Shown here one piece after another: positions 27,001-32,883 of a DNA stretch of 33,746 nt (position 1 is the first letter of the stretch; each line of letters begins with the position of its first letter). Origin of the DNA: CAYFJO01 sp964343305 (lineage in GTDB: Bacteria; Planctomycetota; Planctomycetia; Pirellulales; Pirellulaceae); the NCBI GenBank assembly GCA_964343305.1, contig CAYFJO010000069.1, positions 1-33,746 of the forward strand. Reading direction: 5' to 3'. Position numbers and translations under genes: made by a program. The notes under the pieces were generated by a model that was not told where the DNA came from, searched no databases, and saw only the letters and a program-made list of their open reading frames with translations.

Positions 27001-27033
27001 CGCGGTGAGGTGGTTCAGCCGACGCTGGATTGA
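24028..27033 (+). CDS. F5/8C-HzsA-like di-haem cytochrome (copy 1)
   Basis: This 1001-residue exported protein contains, in order, a signal region (CSAVFLATFVTGFAFVLSDG), an F5/8 type C (discoidin) carbohydrate-binding-like domain at about 70-210 (GFHTASAEQDAWWQVDLGSE, LDRVVIFNR), a helical linker, a TolB/PD40-like beta-propeller (DDFDPCFLPNGRIAFISERR) and an HzsA-like middle domain (PVEGDGSAYFEVPAGKEVYF). Two c-type haem motifs follow: CQGCH at 831-835 and CVDCH at 883-887. This is the planctomycete HzsA-related family, homologous to the alpha subunit of anammox hydrazine synthase, but no hzsB or hzsC partner is here, so hydrazine synthesis should not be assumed. I chose the ATG at 24028 (GGTGGAG upstream); a GTG at 23977 overlapping the previous stop is the alternative. 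Confidence 0.85.
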   Translation: MQTRRNLHYRHGCPRTVVPCSAVFLATFVTGFAFVLSDGADAETVQPARSVDVGEAITTEVEADWIDRDSRFVVSKAATNRSGKVSAHGVTTAQDATGGCDGVKNGRWGFHTASAEQDAWWQVDLGSEYKLDRVVIFNRTDGGAAHRTRNIHILVSDDDKARQFKQIYQHNGTTFLGVKENKPLVVDLKGKDVTARIVRLHVPGRCSFALDEIEVYPADEPQKNIALGKPADQKSVSRYSYPGTLPDDVTTAVPPRVKNAEFTLSHTRDVVDRSRALAARLRPGADAERLKPLVAELDKIDRRLRDLEKGSDESKQIRREIYFDARRLARQIAFCNPLLNFDKLLFLKRHDSVGVYHMCDQYYGCNAKPGGGLYVLSDPFGPNPKLTNLLESSVVENGRLKGEKLDSGTFLSPELSFDGQTILFAYSEAKAWSKYKGATAYEWKPEYSYHIFRCNADGTGLVQLTDGESDDFDPCFLPNGRIAFISERRGGYLRCGRHCPVYTMHSMAPDGSDIIKLSYHETHEWHPSVTNDGMIVYTRWDYVDRDTNIAHHIWTCFPDGRDPRSNHGNYPQRRESRPWMEMSIRAIPGSHKFVAATGAHHGHAFGSLVLIDPHTEDDNAASQLTRLTPDVPFPESEGGKASIRQHQAYGTPWPLSEDDYLCVYDPDIRNRALYWIDRFGNKELIYRDPAIPCVSPIPLRPRVKPPIIPDQTIQTAAAKQAAEDDRPATIALMNVYDSDFVWPERTQIDALRIIQVLPKTTAPPNQPRIGVANQTNARAVLGTVPVEGDGSAYFEVPAGKEVYFQALDQRGMAVQSMRSGTYVHPGERLTCQGCHERKRRAPLSLTRTPLAWRRTPSKIEPDVDGSNPFNYVRLVQPVLERNCVDCHQEEKALDLTGAIDGRYGWTRSYTNLAGKYGFYFHVSNGAINTGIHGGSRTIPGKFGARASKLLEYLDERHHRVKLSEEDFHRLTLWLDCNSEFYGSYENTQAQSRGEVVQPTLD

Positions 27034-27083
27034 GTTTGAACACGATTCAGTTGTTTTTGAACCTTTTGTTGATTGGAGAAAAT

Positions 27084-27710
27084 ATGAGCGAAACCTGTGA
27101 AGCCAAGATGGGTGCCTCGGTGCCCGATTTTGAGTTAGATACCTACGATCCGGAAACGGGCGACTTTGGAAAAGTCAGCCTGAGCGACCTGAAATCTCAA
27201 GGAAAGTGGACGATCCTTTTTTTCTATCCGGCTGACTTCACCTTTGTCTGAGCGACCGAGTTTTCTGCTCTGGCAGAGCAGTACGATCGTTTCAAGCGGA
27301 TGGGAGCCGAGGTCGTCACCATCAGTTGCGATACACAATTCGTGCATCTGGCCTGGCAAGAACACGAAAAAGAACTGGCCGCAGTGAAGTATCCGATGGC
27401 GGCTGATCCCACCGGCAGCCTGGCGAGGACTTTTGGCGTCTATGATGATGCCACCGGGCTGGCTCTGCGCGGCACGTTCATCATCAATCCTGAAGGGGTT
27501 TTGATGAACTCAGAAGTGAACTTCTACAATATGGGTCGCAACATTGACGAGTTGATGAGGAAGTTTAAGGCCAACCTTTACCTGTCACGCAAGTCAGACG
27601 AGGGCTGCCCATCCAAGTGGAAGGAAGAAGGAGACCGGACCTTAAAGCCGTCGGCAAAGATGGTCGGCAAGGTTCACGAAGCCTTGCAGGAAGCGAACCC
27701 GCCGTCGTAA
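27084..27710 (+). CDS. Selenocysteine-containing AhpC/Prx1-type peroxiredoxin (in-frame TGA = Sec56)
   Basis: Read through one in-frame TGA at 27249-27251, this is a complete 208-residue 2-Cys peroxiredoxin that reduces peroxides. The active-site PxxxTxxC motif reads P49-A-D-F-T53-F-V-Sec56-A-T-E-F: TGA replaces exactly the peroxidatic cysteine. The rest is intact: conserved Arg in ALRGTFIINPEG (R129), FGVYDDATG, and the resolving-type cysteine C175 in EGCPSKWKEEGD. The second part (27252-27710) keeps frame and homology to the end with no other stop. A 7-bp hairpin with a GGC loop begins 13 nt after the TGA, at SECIS-like distance. GGAG lies 5 nt before the ATG at 27084. It follows the HzsA-like gene by 50 bp. 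Automated annotation would split or truncate it. A nonsense mutation or sequencing error is the alternative. Confidence 0.8.
27265..27281 (+). promoter_or_regulatory. SECIS-like hairpin downstream of the in-frame TGA
   Basis: CTGCTCT (27265-27271) pairs perfectly with AGAGCAG (27275-27281) around the loop GGC. Twenty nucleotides separate the TGA from the first loop G. Bacterial SECIS elements lie inside the coding region just after UGA, with a short upper stem and a G in the first loop positions, where SelB binds; this hairpin meets those rules. Confidence 0.6.
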
Positions 27711-27786
27711 AAGTGAAAAGTGAAACTGAGCCGTCCAGGAGTTTTTTCGGTCTCCGTTATTCCGGCTTTGACTCTCGATAAGTTTT

Positions 27787-27833
27787 GTGGGACGGATTCC
27801 AATCCGTCTGGACGGAATGAGATTCCTTCCTAC
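27787..27833. repeat. REPIN-like inverted pair of GTAG-type hairpins (element D)
   Basis: The left unit begins GTGG (a variant head) at 27787 and folds GACGGATT-CC-AATCCGTC, a perfect 8-bp stem. The right unit on the minus strand from 27833 begins GTAG and folds GAAGGAAT-CTC-ATTCCGTC with one mismatch. It lies between the convergent peroxiredoxin and small membrane protein genes and may also act as a bidirectional terminator structure. The left stem has the same GACGGATT/AATCCGTC arms as element C. Confidence 0.75.
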
Positions 27834-27852
27834 CTCATCCGCCAACAACTTG

Positions 27853-28155
27853 TTAGTGGAAGCCGTCGCGACCACGGCTCTTGTCGTCTTGTGCTGGCAT
27901 CCACGCGCTTAACAACAACCACACCGCACCGATGAACAAACTGGCTGCGGCAGTCACTTTCACTAACTGCTCGGCTAAACCGCTTTTCGGGTCGCCGGTA
28001 GCCGGAACGTAGTCAAAAGCACTGACCAATTTGTCAGGCCATTGAGGTTCCCAGACCAGGAACAAGGCGCCCATGACCATTAACGCCACCGCCGCGAGCC
28101 CGTGTACTACAAGGCTCGCGACCCTGCGAGTTTTCGACCAGACCTTTTCTTCCAT
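27853..28155 (-). CDS. Small two-helix membrane protein of unknown function
   Basis: This 100-residue protein starts MEEKVWSKTRRVASLVVHGL and has two hydrophobic segments, about residues 13-35 (VHGLAAVALMVMGALFLVWE) and 64-85 (LVKVTAAASLFIGAVWLLLS), with a short outside loop between them. GGAG lies 8 nt before the ATG at 28155; an ATG six codons upstream is less well placed. It is 50 bp downstream of the second HzsA-like cytochrome gene in the same orientation, so probably in its operon and possibly helping to anchor or mature that cytochrome. I do not recognise the family. Confidence 0.7.
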   Translation of the reverse strand: MEEKVWSKTRRVASLVVHGLAAVALMVMGALFLVWEPQWPDKLVSAFDYVPATGDPKSGLAEQLVKVTAAASLFIGAVWLLLSAWMPAQDDKSRGRDGFH

Positions 28156-28205
28156 TTTACAATCTCCAAACACCGAACTTCACGGACAGCATGACCTGCC
28201 CTTGC

Positions 28206-31148
28206 TTACTCTCCCAGCAAATGCTCGATCTCGCGGCGGAACTTGCGCAGTTGCTCTTCCTGCTCGGAGCTGAATGCGCCTTGAAGATGGCCGTAGGTGT
28301 CCATCCAGACTGTCAGACGATAGAGGTCGTCGTTGCTGAGGCGAACACCGTAATGCCCCTTCGCGTCGGTCAACATGGCCATGAGCTTGCTCTTTAGCGA
28401 AGGCGAAACGCCTACGAGCGAACGGTCGCGTTCGCGGACCAGATCGTGCAGGTCATTTTCGCCGAACGAAAGCAGGTTGTCGTAAGACTTCGCCGCCGAC
28501 AGGTCCGGCTCAGCGGCTTCCGGGGTTTTGCTGTTCGGGTTGTGGCACGACACGCAGTGCTTATCCAGCACGGGCTGAACCAGCGTGTCGAACCGCAACG
28601 GCCAAGTGCCCAACGGGTCCGGCTTGAGTTTGGCTGGATCGCCGAGCAACGCCTGCGCAGTTCGAGCAACGTCGGGGGTCGCCTGGCGCGGTTCGTGGCA
28701 ACCTACGCACCCCAGCGTCTGGCCTGGCTGCACGTAGGTCAACGACCGCATCGTCTGAACCGTTTGCCCTCGGGCGTCCAAGGCCTGAAAGAAAACGGAC
28801 ATGCCCGACGGAACGCCGAAATAAGCCGAGCCGTCCTCTGCGACGGGCACCGTGCCCAGGATGAACTTGCCAGTCTCCTCGCGCGAAATCCCCAACCGCG
28901 GGTTGTTCATCTGCGGCTGCACCTTCGGCAAAACGCCCACCACGCGCAGCCGCTTGATCGAACCGTGCGGCACGTCACCCAATCCCTGATAAACGTTCTG
29001 CACAAGGAATTTTCCCTCTTGCGGTTCGTCCGGCTCCCAAGTGTTCGGCAGCGCGGGCGGTTTTTGTCTCGGCCGAACGGGGATCGGGTTCATGCTCGAT
29101 ATGGCCGGGTCGCGGTGCAACAGTTCGAGGTTTCCGAACGCGTCGTAAAGGTAGATCCCCATTGCGTTCTTCGGATTGTTTGGATCGTCATCCTGCAATA
29201 GGCTGTGCCTGGGCAAACGACGATCGCTCCAACCGACGAGAAAATACTCTTCCGAAAGCGGCCAGGGACCAGCGAAGTACGTGTCGACGTTTCCTTCGGT
29301 CTCCGGAAACGGCACCTCGGGCGTAAGCCGCGTAAGCGGTCGCTCGAACTCGCTGCCCTGGCGGCGATCGAGCAGACAGAGCGAGCCGCCTGTGATCGAA
29401 TGATGGGCCGTGGCCGTAAAAACGAGCTTGGTCGACCCGGGGATCGGCCGGGCCTCGAAAATGCACTGCGGTTTCTTCGTGTAGTTGCCGTAAACAAGCT
29501 GTGCGTTGGTACCGTCGGGATTGGTCGACCACAGGCTGATGAAATGCCCGTTGAACCGGTCGATGTAATCCCACCGTGCGTAGATAATCCGCCCGTCGGC
29601 TGCCACGGCCGGCGTCCATTCAAAGTTCTCGAAGGCCGAGATGGCCATCAGGTTACCGCCGTCGGCGTCCATCCGATGCAAGGTAAACACGGCCACCGGG
29701 CGATGGTTCCCGCCACCGCAACGGACATAGCTGTCCGGCTGAGTACTGTCGCACGTGGCCTCGGCGCTGTCCTTGCCCGCCTGCAGCGCGATGCCCTTAC
29801 GCGTGGAAAGAAAAACGATCCGCCCGTCGGGCAGATAGCGGGCGTCGAAGTCGTCGTAACGACCTTGGGTAAGCTGCCGAACACTGCTGCCGTCGAGGTT
29901 CATCTCGAAGATGTTGTAAAAGCTGTCCTCGGGTAACGCTTCCTTGTCGACCTTGTTGGGAACCTTGGAAAGATCGGGATCGTATTTGCAGTACGCAAAC
30001 AGCACTCTCTTGCCATCGTAGGAAAGCTCGGGCCGCAGGAAATTGCCCTTCGGCCAATCCTTGGTGATGCACTCCACCCGCGGGCTGTCGCCCTTGAATC
30101 CCTTTAGTAGGTAGATCCCACCGCCGCCGCGCGACCACCAACCATAGTATTGATCCGACATGTGCGGGAACATGGTCGTCGCTCGTTTGACGAACAGAAT
30201 CGTGTCGAAGTCGAGCAGCGGGTTGGCCAATGCCATCTTTCGCACGGCCCAACAGGCTTTCATGTAGAGCTGCCGCAGTGACCGGTCGGACACGTCGGCG
30301 GCAATCGTTTCAAGCTGCTGGGCGACTTCTTTGAGCGTTTGTTCGTGCGCGTCGACGTTGGCGCCGAGAACTCGTTGACTTTCGGCAAGTCTCAAGCCCC
30401 GATCGACAACCGACGCGATCTGCTGGGCGACGGGTGCCTTGGAAACGACCGGCACGTTGACCGCGACCGGCGCCACGGGCGTGGTCTTGCCGCTGGACCA
30501 CTGGCTTGTGCTACTCTGATTTGCCGGACGGCCCACGGCGACGTTCTGCTTGTCGCCAACTTTGTAAACCTGGACCTCGTCCAGGTGGAAGTAGCTCGTC
30601 GCGGGATGTTGCAGTCGTACGAAGCGGGCGTTCTCGCCGTCGAGTTTCACCACCAGCGGCTTCTTGTCCGCATGGCCGAGGAAAACGGTGCCGTCGTGTT
30701 GATAGACTTGCTCGAACTTCTTGCCGTCGGCCGAGAGCAGCAGGAGTATCCTGGAGTTCCGCGCCTCCGTCCCGCCGTCGCAACGGTTAAAGACGACGAC
30801 GCGGTCAATTGGCTGCACGCTGCCCAGGTCGACCTGCCACCAGGGCTTGTCCTCGTTCTGCGTATGAAAGCCCCATTTGCCGTTGATGATCCCATCCACC
30901 GCGCCAGCCGCGTCTGATTCGCGGGTCACGTTCGGCGCTGGACCGCGTTTGGCGATGGGCCTACCCCTGCCGCGCATCTCATCCTGATGCAGCCAATCGG
31001 CCTCGATCAACTTAGTCGTGACGGCGGATGTCTCGGCGCCCGCGGCAAAGCCGTACGATAGGGCCAGAAGCAGAAAAGAGGCGACGCATCCAATGACCAT
31101 CGCCATTAAAGTGCCCCTCGATTTCGTTCGCGTTTTCTTTTTCGTCAT
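28206..31148 (-). CDS. F5/8C-HzsA-like di-haem cytochrome (copy 2)
   Basis: This 980-residue protein has the same architecture as copy 1: signal peptide (MVIGCVASFLLLALSYGFAA), F5/8C domain (WGFHTQNEDKPWWQVDLGSV, FNRCDGG), linker, TolB-like propeller (QLTQGRYDDFDARYLPDGRI), HzsA-like domain (PVAEDGSAYFGVPSGMSVFF) and haem motifs CVGCH at 814-818 and CVSCH at 865-869. The haem spacing (51 residues) is almost the same as in copy 1 (52). The C-terminus ends in DLYRLTVWMDTYGHLQGAFS, like the LTLWLDCNSEFYGSY end of copy 1. It is probably a periplasmic redox enzyme of the HzsA-related family with a carbohydrate- or surface-binding N-terminal module; the reaction is unknown. GGAG lies 10 nt upstream of the ATG. 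A site-2 operator-like palindrome lies about 100 bp upstream. Confidence 0.85.
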   Translation of the reverse strand: MTKKKTRTKSRGTLMAMVIGCVASFLLLALSYGFAAGAETSAVTTKLIEADWLHQDEMRGRGRPIAKRGPAPNVTRESDAAGAVDGIINGKWGFHTQNEDKPWWQVDLGSVQPIDRVVVFNRCDGGTEARNSRILLLLSADGKKFEQVYQHDGTVFLGHADKKPLVVKLDGENARFVRLQHPATSYFHLDEVQVYKVGDKQNVAVGRPANQSSTSQWSSGKTTPVAPVAVNVPVVSKAPVAQQIASVVDRGLRLAESQRVLGANVDAHEQTLKEVAQQLETIAADVSDRSLRQLYMKACWAVRKMALANPLLDFDTILFVKRATTMFPHMSDQYYGWWSRGGGGIYLLKGFKGDSPRVECITKDWPKGNFLRPELSYDGKRVLFAYCKYDPDLSKVPNKVDKEALPEDSFYNIFEMNLDGSSVRQLTQGRYDDFDARYLPDGRIVFLSTRKGIALQAGKDSAEATCDSTQPDSYVRCGGGNHRPVAVFTLHRMDADGGNLMAISAFENFEWTPAVAADGRIIYARWDYIDRFNGHFISLWSTNPDGTNAQLVYGNYTKKPQCIFEARPIPGSTKLVFTATAHHSITGGSLCLLDRRQGSEFERPLTRLTPEVPFPETEGNVDTYFAGPWPLSEEYFLVGWSDRRLPRHSLLQDDDPNNPKNAMGIYLYDAFGNLELLHRDPAISSMNPIPVRPRQKPPALPNTWEPDEPQEGKFLVQNVYQGLGDVPHGSIKRLRVVGVLPKVQPQMNNPRLGISREETGKFILGTVPVAEDGSAYFGVPSGMSVFFQALDARGQTVQTMRSLTYVQPGQTLGCVGCHEPRQATPDVARTAQALLGDPAKLKPDPLGTWPLRFDTLVQPVLDKHCVSCHNPNSKTPEAAEPDLSAAKSYDNLLSFGENDLHDLVRERDRSLVGVSPSLKSKLMAMLTDAKGHYGVRLSNDDLYRLTVWMDTYGHLQGAFSSEQEEQLRKFRREIEHLLGE

Positions 31149-31239
31149 TGGTTGGAGACTCCGCTCTTGTCGGTCCCTGCGAGTGTATCGGGTTCCGGTC
31201 GGAAATCGGGGTGGTCGCGGTATTTCAAATTGCAGATAC

Positions 31240-31268
31240 GGATATGCTAAACAACTTGTGTTTAGTAT
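31240..31268. promoter_or_regulatory. Operator-like palindrome, site 2
   Basis: The core CTAAACA (31247-31253), ACTTG, TGTTTAG (31259-31265) is a perfect 7-bp inverted repeat. On the minus strand, towards the HzsA-like gene, it reads ATACTAAACA-N5-TGTTTAG followed by CATATC. Site 1 reads ATACCAAACA-N5-TGTTTAG followed by TTTATC, so the two agree outside the core as well. It lies 98 bp before the start at 31148. A TATAAC that could be a -10 lies a few bases upstream on the minus strand. Confidence 0.6.
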
Positions 31269-31349
31269 GTCCAGTTATACCGCTACCGCGTCGTCTTCGG
31301 CTATGAGTTATTAAACGACGCAGCCGCGCTGCGCTTGGCCGTCAACCAA

Positions 31350-31422
31350 ACCCACGGATGGCAAAGCCGGTCCACGGATGATTTTGCAGTTTATCCGTGG
31401 GTCGGCCTTGCCATCCGTGGGT
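31350..31422. repeat. Long inverted repeat with internal direct repeats
   Basis: Arms of 30 nt (31350-31379 and 31393-31422) match at 27 of 30 positions around a 13-nt loop. Each arm itself carries two copies of CCACGGAT separated by about 12 nt. It has no GTAG foot, so it is a different family from the REP pairs. It lies between the divergent-tail region of the HzsA-like gene promoter and the end of the DUF1501 gene; apart from it and site 2, 31149-31542 holds nothing recognisable. Confidence 0.75.
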
Positions 31423-31542
31423 AATTCGGGCGTCAAGAAATGCTCGCAGGAAAACAACGTGCGCCAGTTTCCCCGGCTTATTCGCTGCGTTTTATCAATT
31501 CGTTGCCCTTACGGTTTGCATGCCCGTTTCGGTCGTACGCAG

Positions 31543-32796
31543 CTACCTACGCGGCTTCAGCAACGCGAGAGTTTCAAAAGCTTCCCCCAGCACGTTTTTC
31601 GAAGACGCTCCCAGCCATCCGTCGAGCACGGTGGCGTAGACTTGCCGGAAATCGACCGACATGTCCAGATCACCTTTGACCAACTCGGTGAGGCTGGGGT
31701 GCTCGCAGTGCAGCCCCCCGTTGACCTGGCTGCCGAAGAGGAACATGGGTCCGGCAACACCGTGGTCGGTGCCGCGGCTACCGTTCTCTTGGACACGGCG
31801 TCCAAACTCGCTGAACGAGAGGACCAACACACGGTCCAGCGCTTTTTGGGCCCGCAAGTCTTTGAAGAACGCATCCATCGCCGTCGAGAGGTTGGCCAGC
31901 AACTGGTCGTGTCTAACCTGCTGGTTGGCGTGGGTATCGAAGCTGCCCAGCGAAACATAATACACCCGCGTTGGCAGTCCGGCGGCGATCATGCCACTGA
32001 CCAAGCGAAGCTGGCTGGCCAATGGATTGTTGGTCGGGTACTCAGCGACCGGTTGATAGTCGGCCACAGCCTCGCGGATGGTCTGAGACGACTGCTGGGC
32101 GTCGTTGGCAACTCGCAGCAAGAAGTCGAGCCCCGCGACCTTGGGCGTTTGGCTTGACTTCTTGTCGCTGTCGGAATTGATCGCCTGGAAAGCCTCGCGC
32201 TGCATCGAGCGACCGCGCCAGCGGAAATTCTGCGGATTTTGCAGTGCGACAGGCTTGGTCTGTTTGCCGACCATCGCCGGCGGTACGCGGTTGCCGACTC
32301 CAACCGCCGTGACCGGGTCCGCGTCGCTGCCATAGATGGCTTCGACAGCCCGACCCAACCAGCCCGAACCGCGACGTGCACCCATCGGATCCCCCGCGTG
32401 CCAAATATCCATGGCCTCGAAGTGGGAACGCACGGGGTTGGGATAACTGGTTCCCTGCACGATGGCCATCTGTCCCTCATCGTAAAAATTCTTCAACTCC
32501 TTGAGGTTGGGATGCAGACCGGCGTACTCGTCGATTTTCAGCACGTCTTTTTCGGGGATTCGCAGGTTCTGGCGTGCTCTGGCGTATGCGCTGTCGGCGT
32601 AGGGCACCACCGTGTTGAGGCCGTCGTTGCCACCGGTGAGTTGCACGACCACCAAAGCGCGGTTGTCGTCAGGCTGCCCTGTTGCCGCCAACGCGGTTGC
32701 TGTCTTGCCCAGAAAGAGTGGGCAACTGCCGGCGACGCTCACTCCGGCTAGGCTTCGACGTAAGAAATCTCTTCGAGCGAGTGTTGGATTACTCAT
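31543..32796 (-). CDS. DUF1501 protein with Tat signal
   Basis: This 417-residue DUF1501 protein has a clear Tat signal (LARRDFLRRSLAGVSVAGSC) and family landmarks: VVVQLTGGNDGLNTVVPYAD, SHFEAMDIWHAGDP, YVSLGSFDTHANQQVRHDQL, VLSFSEFGRRVQENGSRGTD and HGVAGPMFLFG. It is exported and probably metal-binding through the Asp/His residues of the alkaline phosphatase-like fold. The DUF1800 gene ends 87 bp upstream, the usual pairing. I chose the ATG at 32796 (GGGAG 10 nt upstream), giving MSNPTLARRDFL; an ATG at 32817 would add seven residues. The catalytic role of the family is unknown. Confidence 0.88.
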   Translation of the reverse strand: MSNPTLARRDFLRRSLAGVSVAGSCPLFLGKTATALAATGQPDDNRALVVVQLTGGNDGLNTVVPYADSAYARARQNLRIPEKDVLKIDEYAGLHPNLKELKNFYDEGQMAIVQGTSYPNPVRSHFEAMDIWHAGDPMGARRGSGWLGRAVEAIYGSDADPVTAVGVGNRVPPAMVGKQTKPVALQNPQNFRWRGRSMQREAFQAINSDSDKKSSQTPKVAGLDFLLRVANDAQQSSQTIREAVADYQPVAEYPTNNPLASQLRLVSGMIAAGLPTRVYYVSLGSFDTHANQQVRHDQLLANLSTAMDAFFKDLRAQKALDRVLVLSFSEFGRRVQENGSRGTDHGVAGPMFLFGSQVNGGLHCEHPSLTELVKGDLDMSVDFRQVYATVLDGWLGASSKNVLGEAFETLALLKPRR

Positions 32797-32883
32797 TTTT
32801 CTTAAACTCCCAAACATGGTGGCTTTGAATTCGTGTTATTCGCACCGCAAAGGCCGAGAGCTGCGGCGACTTTTTTTCATCGA

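Noticed and set aside
27030..27251. Peroxiredoxin as a broken pseudogene in two pieces
   Set aside because: Both pieces share one frame, the only interruption is TGA at the catalytic Cys codon, and all later motifs are intact.
24028..31148. Hydrazine synthase / anammox capability
   Set aside because: Only HzsA-like architecture is present; no hzsB, hzsC or hydrazine dehydrogenase-like gene is in the window, and HzsA-related proteins occur in non-anammox planctomycetes.
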